Source: a bacterium
GTDB taxonomy: Bacteria; Planctomycetota; Planctomycetia; Planctomycetales; Planctomycetaceae
Reading direction: 5' to 3'
Length of the DNA stretch: 64,000 nucleotides
NCBI GenBank assembly: GCA_016125225.1
Contig: WGME01000018.1
Coordinates: forward strand, 248,001-312,000
The notes under the pieces were generated by a model. The model was given only the letters and a program-made list of their open reading frames with translations. It was not told the origin of the DNA and did no database searches. The translations under genes were made by a program, and so were the position numbers. Below are positions 7,438 through 16,703 of the stretch, in pieces; positions within the stretch are counted from its first letter, which is position 1, and the number at the start of each line of letters is the position of its first letter.

Positions 7438-10400
7438 ATGCGACAGGTTTCTCAAGTAGTTGGTGCCAGCATCCTTCTTCTTGCCATGTGCGCGGTGAAC
7501 GTGAACGCACAGCCACCGGGCGGATTTGGCGGCCGGGGTGGTCCGGGTGGATCGGGCGGATTTGGTGGGCCGGGAGGTGGTCGCGGAGGATTTGGGGGCC
7601 GAGGCGGATTCGGAGACCCTTCCAACTTCCTGTTCAATATCCGTGACGAAAACTTCCGTGGTCAATTGGAACTGAGCGACGGCCAGAACGAAGAACTCGA
7701 TGAGCTGCGGTCCGAAATCCAGAACTATTTCGGTGAACAATTCCGCAGTGGCATGCCGCCCAATCCGGAGGACATGCAGAAGCGGATGGCAGAATTTGAG
7801 TCGCGGGCTCTGAAGGTTCTCAACGACGATCAGCAGAAGATCTGGGAAAAGCGCAAAGCAGAAGTTGCCCAAGGGGGCAATGGCTCCGGCGATCGCAGCA
7901 GCTCTGCACCCTCCAGTGCTCCAGTTGCCACGACTCCCGTAAAGCGTGCTCCTCTACCCAACGAAGCCGCACCGGCAGGTGAGTCTGCCCAGGTCTCGTT
8001 CGGCCCTGCCACGACCGATCCTGCGGCTGGGGCTCGGGCCGACGCTGTCATGTCGTTCAATTTCCGCTATGCCCCTTGGGCCGATGTGCTGAAACTCTTC
8101 GCCGAAACAGCCGGACTGACACTCGATCTGAACGACACCCCCACCGGCACATTCAACTATTACGATGACGGCAGCTACACCGTCACCGAAGCCCTCGACA
8201 TTTTGAACGGGTACCTACTGCCCAAGGGTTACTGTCTGGTCCGCCGAGATCGGTTCCTTGTCTGCCTGAACATTGATGATCCGATTCCACCGAACATGAT
8301 CCCGGTGATTACGCCCGAGGAATTGCCCCATCGTGGCAAGAATGAACTGATCAGCCTGCTCATTCCGCTCGAAGATGTGGACGCCAAAGACGTCAGTGGT
8401 GAAGTGCAGCAGTTGCTGGGACCACAGGGGAAAGTCGCGGCCCTCGAAAAAACGAACTCGCTGTATGTGATGGATGTCGGCGCCAATGTCCGCCGTGTCT
8501 ATGACTTGCTGACCATCAGTGCGAACGTGATGTCGGGCGATACCGCGTTCAAATCCATTCCGCTGAAACACATCACCGCCGTCGATGCGGAACGGACAGT
8601 TCGCCGGTTGTTCGGGTTAAACCCGATGACCACAATCACCAGCAGCCCGACCACGCCGCAGTTCGGTGGGTTCAGCCCCTTCGGTGGCGGTGGCTTCGGT
8701 GGCCCGTTTGGTGGGGGCGGATTTGGTGGTCCCCCGGGATTCGGTGGATTCGACCGGGGGAGAGACAGTGGCAGCGGCAGTGACAGTCGCGATTCCCGCT
8801 CTTCGCGGTCATCGAGCACAAGCACCAGCAGTTCACAGCCCAAGTCTCCGTATGCTGACAAAATCTGGGTGACGGCCGATACCCGGACCAATCACCTGCT
8901 TATCACCGCACCGCCCCAATTGCTCCGCGTGGTCGAAAATGTAGTGACCTCGCTCGATACTGGGAAAGATGCTAACGGCAACGACATTATCAATTCGTCC
9001 GACCCGATCAGCATGAAGTCCTACACCGTGACCGGCAACAGCACCCAGATCGCGCAAACGCTGATGCTGTTGATGCCCGGCTTGTCGATCACCGATGACC
9101 CTACGTCCGGCCGCTTGTACATTCAGGCCACGGCGAAAGAGCATGAAGAGGTCAACAAGCAACTGCAGGAACTCAACGGGACCGGTAACAACTCCGTCGC
9201 CGTGCTGAACCTGTATCGCCTCGATCCGGTCGCGGCGGTCAACACACTCCGCAACCTGTTCATCAATGATGGTAGCCGAGCCCCCACCATCGAAGCCGAT
9301 TCCGCCGGCCGCCGCATCATGGTCCGGGGCACGCCTGACCAGGTATCGCAAGTGAAGGCGTTGCTGGCTGACCTGGGTGAACTGGGCGATGAAGGCACCG
9401 GCGAACCAACTCAACGCGGACCGATTCGTACCTACCCATTGGGTGGCCGCGACCCCTCGGAGTTTCTGCCGATCTTGCGGCAAATGTGGTCAGCCTCGGA
9501 ACCCAATCCAATCCGGATTGTGGTGCCGTCAGAAACCAGCCCGATCCGCGAACTGAAAGTGCCCTCCGATGCGCGGCTGGAAGAAACGTTGAAGCCGTCA
9601 GCGACTTCCCGCGGACGTGACACACGTTCTTCCGTGAATCCCATGCCGCTGGAGCAGCCGCAGACCCAATCGAAGCGGCCGGTCAGCTTCCGTTTTGCGG
9701 TTTCATCGACTTCGGATTTTCAGTCGACACCGATGGCTATGGAACAGGAATCGACCGAAATCTCGTCGAGCGAGCCGATGCAACCCGAGCCGGAGACCTT
9801 CGAAGATTTTCTGAAGTCGCTGGTGGAACCTTCCGCCCCCGCCGCAAAGCCGGCACAAGGTGAAATGGATGCACCGGGGAGCATGGAAGTCGAAACCCCC
9901 GTGGGCGTGACGGTCATCGGGAATGACCTAGTGCTGACCTCCGATGATGCTGCCGCTCTCGATCAGATGGAAGCCATGATCGAACAACTGGCCACCATGA
10001 TGCCGGTGAAGACCCGCTGGACCGTCTTCTACCTGCGATCGGCGGATGCCACTGAAACGGCTCAAATGCTCGAACGGCTCTTTCCGCAAAGTTCGGTGAC
10101 GACATCCACCCAGGCCAGCGACGGCATCCTCGGTTCCCTCGCGGGGGGATTGTCGACGCTGGGTCGTGGTATGATGTCTGCCACGGGCCTGAACACGCTC
10201 GGCGGCCAGACGTTGCGAATTGTGACCGATACCCGGGCCAATGCGTTGTTTGTGACCGGCCCGCACAACGTGGTCTCGGAAGTCGAGCAGATGCTGCGAT
10301 TGCTCGATGCCTCGGAACTCCCGTCATCACTCCGCGACCGCGTTCCCCGCAGCATTCCGGTGAATCATGCCGATGTCGATGAAGTGGCGGCCATCGTTCA

Positions 10401-11031
10401 GAACGTGTTTCAAGAGGAAATGAATCCCCCGGAGCAGGCGAACAACAATCGTCAGCAGCAACAACGCGGCGGCGGCTTCAACCCGCTCGCCATGATGATG
10501 GGAGCCGCTCAACAACCGACGCGCGGCCAACCCCGATTGTCGGTGGGTGTCGATCGCCAGACCAGCCATTTGATCGTTTCGTGCAATGACAGCCTGTTTC
10601 AGCAGGTTGAAGACCTGGTGAAGGACATCGATAACCGTGCTCAGGCCGCAACTCCGGTCGTGCGGATCATGCCCCTCACGACCGCCGACCCGGCGATTAT
10701 CTCGACCACCCTGTCATCGCTGATGCCCAAGGTGACGGTGAGTTCGACCCGCGGCAGCCGGCCTCAACCGTCGCAGCCAAGTTCGAATAACAGCAGCGGG
10801 AATTCCAGCCGGGGTGGCGACAACAATAACAGCGACCAGTCAAATCAGGCCGGGCAAGACTTCTTCCGCCAGATGATGGAAGAACGGGTGCGGCAACGCG
10901 GCGGAGATTCGGGGGGTGGCTTCGGCGGCCGGGGCGGCTTTGGTGGCAGTGGTTTCGGTGGACGCGGTAGTGGCGGTCCCGGAGGGGGCGGATTTGGTGG
11001 ACCGGGAGGATTTTCTCCAAGTCCGCGCTAA
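7438..11031 (+). CDS. Secretin N-domain stack protein (GspD-like) without a visible pore domain
   Basis: A 1197-residue exported protein heading the type II secretion-like operon. The frame opens at 7243, but the ATG at 7438 begins a signal peptide (MRQVSQVVGASILLLAM...NAQ). A Gly/Phe-rich segment (about 27-57) and a helical Spy-like segment (about 60-145) precede an STN/N0-like domain beginning near residue 203 (FNFRYAPWADVLKLFAE). About six or seven secretin N1-type modules follow, recognisable by phrases such as TLMLLMPGLSITDDP, AAVNTLRNLF, TAQMLERLFP and DEVAAIVQNVF. The C-terminus is a Gly-rich tail (GGFGGRGGFGG). I find no C-terminal secretin beta-barrel signature (no VPxLGxLPxxGxLF-like segment). 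It is probably a periplasmic ring or scaffold of the machine; whether it forms a channel is doubtful. Confidence 0.8.
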   Translation: MRQVSQVVGASILLLAMCAVNVNAQPPGGFGGRGGPGGSGGFGGPGGGRGGFGGRGGFGDPSNFLFNIRDENFRGQLELSDGQNEELDELRSEIQNYFGEQFRSGMPPNPEDMQKRMAEFESRALKVLNDDQQKIWEKRKAEVAQGGNGSGDRSSSAPSSAPVATTPVKRAPLPNEAAPAGESAQVSFGPATTDPAAGARADAVMSFNFRYAPWADVLKLFAETAGLTLDLNDTPTGTFNYYDDGSYTVTEALDILNGYLLPKGYCLVRRDRFLVCLNIDDPIPPNMIPVITPEELPHRGKNELISLLIPLEDVDAKDVSGEVQQLLGPQGKVAALEKTNSLYVMDVGANVRRVYDLLTISANVMSGDTAFKSIPLKHITAVDAERTVRRLFGLNPMTTITSSPTTPQFGGFSPFGGGGFGGPFGGGGFGGPPGFGGFDRGRDSGSGSDSRDSRSSRSSSTSTSSSQPKSPYADKIWVTADTRTNHLLITAPPQLLRVVENVVTSLDTGKDANGNDIINSSDPISMKSYTVTGNSTQIAQTLMLLMPGLSITDDPTSGRLYIQATAKEHEEVNKQLQELNGTGNNSVAVLNLYRLDPVAAVNTLRNLFINDGSRAPTIEADSAGRRIMVRGTPDQVSQVKALLADLGELGDEGTGEPTQRGPIRTYPLGGRDPSEFLPILRQMWSASEPNPIRIVVPSETSPIRELKVPSDARLEETLKPSATSRGRDTRSSVNPMPLEQPQTQSKRPVSFRFAVSSTSDFQSTPMAMEQESTEISSSEPMQPEPETFEDFLKSLVEPSAPAAKPAQGEMDAPGSMEVETPVGVTVIGNDLVLTSDDAAALDQMEAMIEQLATMMPVKTRWTVFYLRSADATETAQMLERLFPQSSVTTSTQASDGILGSLAGGLSTLGRGMMSATGLNTLGGQTLRIVTDTRANALFVTGPHNVVSEVEQMLRLLDASELPSSLRDRVPRSIPVNHADVDEVAAIVQNVFQEEMNPPEQANNNRQQQQRGGGFNPLAMMMGAAQQPTRGQPRLSVGVDRQTSHLIVSCNDSLFQQVEDLVKDIDNRAQAATPVVRIMPLTTADPAIISTTLSSLMPKVTVSSTRGSRPQPSQPSSNNSSGNSSRGGDNNNSDQSNQAGQDFFRQMMEERVRQRGGDSGGGFGGRGGFGGSGFGGRGSGGPGGGGFGGPGGFSPSPR

Positions 11032-11039
11032 CAACGGTT

Positions 11040-11080
11040 CCCGCGAGCGATAATCTAGACAAATCTCGGCAGCTCGCGGG
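11040..11080 (+). other. Stem-loop between the secretin-like gene and gspE
   Basis: CCCGCGAGC (11040-11048) pairs perfectly with GCTCGCGGG (11072-11080) across a 23-base loop. No T-run follows, so it is not a standard terminator. It could be an RNA processing or stability element that separates expression of the large secretin-like gene from gspE. Confidence 0.45.
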
Positions 11081-11157
11081 TCTACTGTGATGGTCCTCAC
11101 CTGTGGGGACAGAGCCCGGGCGGTCGAGGGCCGCGCTCTCTAAGGTCAGCATGTGTC

Positions 11158-12837
11158 ATGGATATTGGCAACGTTCTCGTTCGACATGGCGCCATTTCTC
11201 GCGAACAGTTGCAGACACTGCCAGCAGCGGGAACGACACGTATTGATCGGGCCCTGATCGACCGGGGACTGCTGACCGAAGAAGCAGCACTCCGGGCTTT
11301 CGCGGCAGAACTCGGCATGAAATATGTCGAGGTGAAGAAAGAGCAGATCGACCGCGAACTGCTCGTCCAGTTCCCGACAACCGCCGTCTTCAAGCATTCG
11401 ATCCTGCCGCTCAAACGCCGTAATGGCAGCGTGGTGGTCGCCTGCAGCGATCCCTTCAATCTCGAAGCTTTGGAAGAACTCTCCGCAGTCAGTGGGTTCC
11501 ACTTGGAACCGGTACTGGCGAACCGCCTCGAAGTCGTCGAAATGATCAAAGATCAGCTCGGCGTGGGGGGCGACACGCTCAACGAACTGGTCGCACAACG
11601 GGCCGCCGATGGCATTGAACTACTCGGCGACGAAATTCGTGACGATGGCGACATGGAGCAGATGGCCGAAGCGGCTTCGGTCATCAAGCTGGTCAACGAA
11701 TTGCTGGTGGAGGCCTGTGAACAGGGGGCCAGCGACGTTCACATCGAACCGCAGGAACGCGGCCTGATTATCCGCTACCGCGTCGATGGTGTATTGCGCG
11801 TGCAGCCGGTTCCCGAATCGATTTCCAGCTTCTTTGCAGCTATTGTGACGCGGCTGAAAATCATGTCGCACCTTAACATCGCAGAAAAACGAGTCCCGCA
11901 GGACGGCCGCATCAAGCTGAAGGTTTCCGGCCGCGAAATCGACGTGCGTGTGTCGATCATCCCCATGATCTACGGCGAAGGGGTGGTCCTGCGTCTGCTC
12001 GACAAAGGCCGCATGGTTTTCAATCTCGCCAACATGGGCATGCCTCCCGACCTGTCGAAAACCTTCAACGATCTCATCAGCCTGCCGCACGGTATCGTGC
12101 TGGTCACCGGGCCTACCGGCTCCGGAAAAAGTACCACGCTGTACAGCGCCTTGAGTGAAATCAAAGACCCGTCGATCAAGATCATCACGGTGGAAGACCC
12201 CGTGGAATATCAGATGGGGGGCATCAGCCAGATTCAGGTCCATTCGAAAGTCGGGCTGACTTTTGCCGCCGGTTTGCGGAGCATTTTGCGTCATGACCCT
12301 GATGTGATTCTGATCGGGGAAATTCGAGACGGTGAAACGGCCCAGAGCGCGATTCAGGCCTCGCTGACCGGACACCTCGTCTTCAGCACGCTCCACACGA
12401 ACGATGCCCCTGGCGCGTTTACACGTCTGGTCGATATGGGAGTCGAACCCTATCTGGTGGCGAGTACCGTGGAGGGGGTGTTGGCCCAACGATTGGTGCG
12501 TGTGCTGTGCAAGAAGTGTAAGCAGCCCTACACGCCGGAGCCGGGCAGTTTGCCGGAAGATTTTCCGATCCAGAATCCCGAGATGTTGTACCGTGCGGTG
12601 GGTTGCCGCGAATGCCGAGACACCGGCTATTCCGGTCGAAAGGCGATCTTCGAGTTGCTGCGGACCGACCACACCATCGGCAAGCTGTGCGTGGCCCGCG
12701 CAAGTACCGGCGAACTTCGCGAATACGCCCTGTCGCAAGGCATGAGCACCCTGCGACTCTCCGGCTTCTCGCGAGTCCTCGAAGGCCTCACCAGCCTGGA
12801 TGAAGTGCTACGAATTACCAAGATGGATGTCAGCTAG
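11158..12837 (+). CDS. gspE: Type II secretion / type IV pilus assembly ATPase (GspE/PilB family)
   Basis: A 559-residue cytoplasmic hexameric ATPase that powers pseudopilus assembly. An N-terminal MshEN/T2SSE_N domain spans about residues 35-150. The catalytic part has the Walker A motif GPTGSGKST (318-326), an Asp box (TVEDPVEYQ), the Walker B-like VILIGEIRD (about 383-391) and the His box ([12 protein letters not shown]). A zinc-binding tetracysteine (C451, C454, C483, C486) is intact, as in GspE and PilB. Length and motif order match functional family members. The start ATG is in the context CAGCATGTGTCATGG. It sits directly upstream of gspF in a colinear operon. Confidence 0.95.
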   Translation: MDIGNVLVRHGAISREQLQTLPAAGTTRIDRALIDRGLLTEEAALRAFAAELGMKYVEVKKEQIDRELLVQFPTTAVFKHSILPLKRRNGSVVVACSDPFNLEALEELSAVSGFHLEPVLANRLEVVEMIKDQLGVGGDTLNELVAQRAADGIELLGDEIRDDGDMEQMAEAASVIKLVNELLVEACEQGASDVHIEPQERGLIIRYRVDGVLRVQPVPESISSFFAAIVTRLKIMSHLNIAEKRVPQDGRIKLKVSGREIDVRVSIIPMIYGEGVVLRLLDKGRMVFNLANMGMPPDLSKTFNDLISLPHGIVLVTGPTGSGKSTTLYSALSEIKDPSIKIITVEDPVEYQMGGISQIQVHSKVGLTFAAGLRSILRHDPDVILIGEIRDGETAQSAIQASLTGHLVFSTLHTNDAPGAFTRLVDMGVEPYLVASTVEGVLAQRLVRVLCKKCKQPYTPEPGSLPEDFPIQNPEMLYRAVGCRECRDTGYSGRKAIFELLRTDHTIGKLCVARASTGELREYALSQGMSTLRLSGFSRVLEGLTSLDEVLRITKMDVS

Positions 12838-12858
12838 CGGAGTAAGATGTTAAGACCT

Positions 12859-12924
<66 letters not shown>

Positions 12925-12928
12925 ACTC

Positions 12929-14137
12929 ATGCCCGACTACTCCTACATCGCCCGTGAACTTTCTGGTCAGCAGACGGTGGGTGTGCTGACAGCAGGGACA
13001 GAGCGCGAAGCGATCGGGCAGTTGGCCGCACGCAATCTCTTTCCGCTCGAAATCAAAATCGCGGAAACGCACAAAGCGCAAGAGGCCAGCAAGAAGGGAC
13101 GGGTCGGCGGCCGGGTGCTGGCGGTGTTTTACACTCAGCTTTCCGATCTGCTGAAAGCCGGCGTGCCGTTGCTGCGTTCGCTGACCATTCTCGAAAAGCA
13201 AGCCCCGAATGCGACGTTGAAAGCCGTCGTCTCGGAAATCCGGGCCGATGTCGCCGATGGCACCCGGTTGGCGGAAGCGCTCCGCAAGCATCCGCAAATC
13301 TTTTCCGACCTAGTGATCAGCATGATTCGCGCCGGGGAAGAAGGGAGCTTCCTGGAAGATTCCTTAACCCGCATCGCCGACTTCACGGAACATCAGGAAG
13401 ACATGAAGGGCCGCGTGATCGGGGCGATGATTTACCCCGTGATTCTGCTGACCCTGGGCACCATCATCGTCACGGTGATGATGGTTAAATTCGTGCCGCA
13501 GTTCGAACCCACCTTTGCCGCCTTGCGTGATGCTGGGGAACTTCCCTGGGCGACGACGGCACTCGTCGGTTTCAGCGATCTCATTCGGTATTACGGTCTG
13601 TTCGTGCTCATCGGGCTGATTGCACTCGGTTATTTTTTGAATCGGTATCTCAAGTCCGATTCGGGCCGGTACAATTTTGACCGCGTGTGGTTAAAACTGT
13701 ATGGCGTTGGATCGGTCACGAAAACGCTGGGGATTGCCCGGTTTTGCCGTGTGCTGGGAACGCTGCTGCGGAACGGGGTGCCGTTGCTGGCCTCGTTACG
13801 GATCGCGAAAGATGCCGTCGGCAACCGCGTGCTGACCGAAGCGATTGCCGAAGCGGCCGAGCATGTTTCCTCGGGGAAATCTCTGGCCAGGCCGCTGGGT
13901 GACTGCAAGCATTTTCCGAATGATGTGATTGAAATGATCGCCGTCGGTGAAGAAGCCAACAACCTGGAGCAGGTGCTGATCAACGTGGCAGACAAAATGG
14001 AACGCACGACCAATCGTCAACTCGACTTGGTGGTCCGACTGTTGGAACCGGCGATGCTGGTGGTGATGGCGGGGGTGATTCTGTTCGTCGTCGTCGCGTT
14101 GATGCTCCCCATTTTGAAGACCTCACAAATCGCCTGA
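12929..14137 (+). CDS. gspF: Type II secretion / pilus inner-membrane platform protein (GspF/PilC family)
   Basis: A 402-residue polytopic inner-membrane protein that couples the ATPase to pseudopilin assembly. The N-terminal segment MPDYSYIARELSGQQ is typical. Two T2SSF four-helix domains are evident, one beginning FYTQLSDLLKAGVPLLRSL (about residue 70) and the second FCRVLGTLLRNGVPLLASL (about 272). Transmembrane helices lie near 170-190 (VILLTLGTIIVTVMMVKFV), 225-242 and 375-397. Length matches the family. Its start codon is preceded by the CAACCCT array instead of a normal ribosome-binding site, which may reduce or vary its translation relative to gspE and gspG. Confidence 0.95.
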   Translation: MPDYSYIARELSGQQTVGVLTAGTEREAIGQLAARNLFPLEIKIAETHKAQEASKKGRVGGRVLAVFYTQLSDLLKAGVPLLRSLTILEKQAPNATLKAVVSEIRADVADGTRLAEALRKHPQIFSDLVISMIRAGEEGSFLEDSLTRIADFTEHQEDMKGRVIGAMIYPVILLTLGTIIVTVMMVKFVPQFEPTFAALRDAGELPWATTALVGFSDLIRYYGLFVLIGLIALGYFLNRYLKSDSGRYNFDRVWLKLYGVGSVTKTLGIARFCRVLGTLLRNGVPLLASLRIAKDAVGNRVLTEAIAEAAEHVSSGKSLARPLGDCKHFPNDVIEMIAVGEEANNLEQVLINVADKMERTTNRQLDLVVRLLEPAMLVVMAGVILFVVVALMLPILKTSQIA

Positions 14138-14227
14138 TTTGGTTAAGATAGAGATCTCGCTGCCCTGTAAAATGAGGGAGCGACCGCACACACTGAATTT
14201 GCCCGAAGCTACGAAAAGGATGCCGTT

Positions 14228-14692
14228 ATGTTGTCTCGCCGAACCCCGTCCCGCCGCCGTCGTGCCGGTTTTACGCTCACCGAAGTTCTGCTGGTGCTCG
14301 CCATCATCGGCGTGATTGCCGCGATGGTCATTCCCAACCTGATTGGTTCGCAACAGAAGGCGAACGTGCAGGCCACCAAGAACAGCATCACGGCCTTTGA
14401 GAACATTGTGAAAAATTATGCGGTGGCGAATGCCGGGACCTTCCCTGAAGGTGGCCGTGACGAAGTCATCACCATGCTGCTGAATCCGCCGGTGGATGAG
14501 GACGGCAAAACCGTCGCCCCCTACATGGAACAATCGCCGAAAGACGCCTGGGGTCAGTCGCTGTACTACGAATATCCGACGAACAAAGTGCAGAATGGCA
14601 TCAAACCCGCCATCTGGTCTTCAGGACAGAACAAGCAAAATGAAGACGGCAACGGCGATGATGTGAACAACTGGCAGGACACCGGGAAATAG
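14228..14692 (+). CDS. gspG: Major pseudopilin (GspG-like)
   Basis: A 154-residue type II secretion major pseudopilin. The class III leader ends RRRRAG, and the mature protein would begin FTLTEVLLVLAIIGVI with Glu at position +5, the hallmark of pilins processed by prepilin peptidase. The C-terminal part (DAWGQSLYYEYPTN, then IWSSGQNKQNEDGNGDD) matches the GspG calcium-binding fold seen in members with DxWGxPYxY. An AAAAGGA ribosome-binding site lies 9 bases before the ATG. It is expected to polymerise into the periplasmic pseudopilus assembled by GspE and GspF. Confidence 0.93.
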   Translation: MLSRRTPSRRRRAGFTLTEVLLVLAIIGVIAAMVIPNLIGSQQKANVQATKNSITAFENIVKNYAVANAGTFPEGGRDEVITMLLNPPVDEDGKTVAPYMEQSPKDAWGQSLYYEYPTNKVQNGIKPAIWSSGQNKQNEDGNGDDVNNWQDTGK

Positions 14693-14752
14693 CCGAGTAC
14701 AATGAGCCCAGTCTGATGGACTGAAAGCCTTGCCCTCTCATGCCGCTATAAC

Positions 14753-15364
14753 ATGAGCCGTCCGAGTTGCCAGCGACGTCGCGGTTACACGCTGGTCGAG
14801 TTGTTACTCGCCCTGGCGCTGCTGGGGGTGTTGGCGAGCGTGACCGTGCCTTCGGCGATGCGGCTCTTCTTCCGGTCGCAATTGACCGGGGCCATGGAAG
14901 ACGTGCGGGCTCAACTGGCCGGCACGCGCGTTCGGGCGATTGAATCGGGGCTGGTGTACCAGTTTCGCTTCGAACCCGAGGGACGGTACTACATGAGCGT
15001 ACCGTTCGAGCGCGAAATTGAAGCCAGCGACCCGAACGCCACCGGCACCGGAGCCACCACCGGCATCGGCAAGTTCACCCGCTTTGCTGGCCAGCTACCG
15101 GACGGTTTTCGCTTCGTCGACTGCTGCTCCGGTTCGGGGGCGATTGGCGGGGAACTCGATGCCGCTGTCTTCGGCGAACTTCCCAATGCCGATGAACTCG
15201 CTAATGTCTCCTGGTCGCCTCCCATCCTGTTTTATGCGGATGGTTCCGCGGGAGATGCGGCGTTCGAACTGGTGGATGGCCAGGCCCAGTACGTGAAGCT
15301 GCAGGTTCGCGGCCTCACGGGGGCCACCTCGGTCAGCCTGATTCAAGACCGGGGGGGCTCATGA
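14753..15364 (+). CDS. Minor pseudopilin (GspH-like)
   Basis: A 203-residue prepilin with the cleavage motif RRG then YTLVELLLALALLGVLASV, with Glu at +5. The globular part is longer than that of the major pseudopilin and rich in beta-strand and Gly/Ala/Ser loops, as in GspH minor pseudopilins. Its stop overlaps the next start by four bases (ATGA at 15361-15364), implying translational coupling. The H assignment rests on operon position and length, as sequence identity among minor pseudopilins is low. Confidence 0.85.
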   Translation: MSRPSCQRRRGYTLVELLLALALLGVLASVTVPSAMRLFFRSQLTGAMEDVRAQLAGTRVRAIESGLVYQFRFEPEGRYYMSVPFEREIEASDPNATGTGATTGIGKFTRFAGQLPDGFRFVDCCSGSGAIGGELDAAVFGELPNADELANVSWSPPILFYADGSAGDAAFELVDGQAQYVKLQVRGLTGATSVSLIQDRGGS

Positions 15365-15828
15365 TCGCCATTCGATCTCCCCGACTAAGCTCGCGGCACA
15401 CCACCGGCTTCACGTTGCTGGAAGTGGTGCTGTCTCTCGCGATTTTCTTTACGTCCATGGCAGTGCTGTCGCAGATCAACTGGAATGCCACGCGGGCCTC
15501 GGTACAGGCTCAACTCACTACACAAGCCTTGCTCCGCTGCGAGGCCAAATTGCAGGAAATTGTCGCCGGTGCAGAACCCCTCAGCGATCAGCAGAATGTC
15601 CCATTCGATGACAACGCCGAATGGACCTGGTCGCTGCAGACAGCCCCCACGGTGATGCCAGAACTCCTGGTGATCCGCGTAACCGTCTCCCGAGTCTCAG
15701 ACAGCAGCCTGGGCAATGCCAGCGTCTCGCTGGAACGCTGGATGCGAGACCCTGAGGTGCTGATTGAAGCGGCTGAAGAACAGGCCGCCATTGAAGCCGA
15801 CCAGGCGAACAATGCGGGAGTCCCATGA
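15361..15828 (+). CDS. Minor pseudopilin (GspI-like)
   Basis: A 155-residue prepilin. The leader ends TTG and the mature N-terminus would be FTLLEVVLSLAIFFTSMAVL, with Glu at +5. The compact C-terminal domain (AQLTTQALLRCEAKLQEI) resembles GspI, which nucleates the pseudopilus tip with J and K. ATGA overlaps couple it to both neighbouring genes. The letter assignment follows the conserved H-I-J-K order. Confidence 0.85.
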   Translation: MIAIRSPRLSSRHTTGFTLLEVVLSLAIFFTSMAVLSQINWNATRASVQAQLTTQALLRCEAKLQEIVAGAEPLSDQQNVPFDDNAEWTWSLQTAPTVMPELLVIRVTVSRVSDSSLGNASVSLERWMRDPEVLIEAAEEQAAIEADQANNAGVP

Positions 15829-16703
15829 TGCGTCTCCTAAGGCTAAGCCGCTACCGCGTTTCGTATCCACGACAAAACCACAGTCGCCGGGGTTTGTCTC
15901 TGCTGGAAATGCTCCTCGCCGTCGGCCTGTCGCTGGTTTTATTGACCGGCATCTATACGGCACTCGATGTCTCGAACCGTCAGGCCACCGTCGGTAAAGC
16001 CGAGATGCAGCGGTTGCAACTCGCGCGGGCCATTTTGCGACGGATGGAAATGGATCTACGGGCGACCATGTTTGATGTCGATTCCGCGGTCAGCGATACA
16101 GGCACCGATGCGAACCTGAATGCCAACGTCACCACCATCGTCAGCGATACCGATAGTGATACCGAATGGACCGGCAGCCTGGGCATCCGTGGCAGCAGTA
16201 GCGAACTCTGGATCGATCTCTCGCATATCAGCCGCGAACTCGAATTCACGGCCGCCACAGCACAAAGCGATATGCAAACGGTCGCTTATTTCTTATCGAG
16301 CAACTCGTCCTCAAACGATTCCACGGGCCCCTATTCCGCTTATTCGATCTCAGAGAGTGACGATTCGACTTCCAGTTCGAACAGTCCGGGATTGGCCCGC
16401 AGTCAGGGGGAACGCTCGGTATTAAGAGCATTGAATGAGTCGAGCACCGGGAGTGTCCTGCCCGGCCCCACGCAAGTCCTTGCCCCCGAGGTCGATGCCC
16501 TGCAGTTCCGTTACTTCGATGGCCTCGCCTGGTACGAAGAGTGGGACAGTTCGACCATTGGAGATTTACCACGTGCCGTGGAAGTGATCATTGGCATCGA
16601 CAGCGGCGGCACCATGAAAACCAGTGTCAGTTCGCCCCGCAGCTTCCGGATGGTCGTCGCCATTCCTGCGAGTGATCCCCTCCTCGAAGAGGAGACCTAC
16701 TGA
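15825..16703 (+). CDS. Minor pseudopilin (GspJ-like)
   Basis: A 292-residue prepilin. The leader ends SRRG and the mature protein begins LSLLEMLLAVGLSLVLLTGI, keeping Glu at +5. Family traits are QRLQLARAILRRMEMDLRA after the helix and a C-terminal strand region (RYFDGLAWYEEWDSS) typical of GspJ. A Ser-rich disordered insert lies near residues 165-190. The gene overlaps GspI by four bases and the GspK-like gene by one (TGATG). Confidence 0.87.
   Translation: MMRLLRLSRYRVSYPRQNHSRRGLSLLEMLLAVGLSLVLLTGIYTALDVSNRQATVGKAEMQRLQLARAILRRMEMDLRATMFDVDSAVSDTGTDANLNANVTTIVSDTDSDTEWTGSLGIRGSSSELWIDLSHISRELEFTAATAQSDMQTVAYFLSSNSSSNDSTGPYSAYSISESDDSTSSSNSPGLARSQGERSVLRALNESSTGSVLPGPTQVLAPEVDALQFRYFDGLAWYEEWDSSTIGDLPRAVEVIIGIDSGGTMKTSVSSPRSFRMVVAIPASDPLLEEETY

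Noticed and set aside
11620-12738. 372-residue minus-strand frame within gspE
   Set aside because: GspE motifs are all intact on the plus strand. The antisense protein is His/Gln/Asp-rich and featureless.
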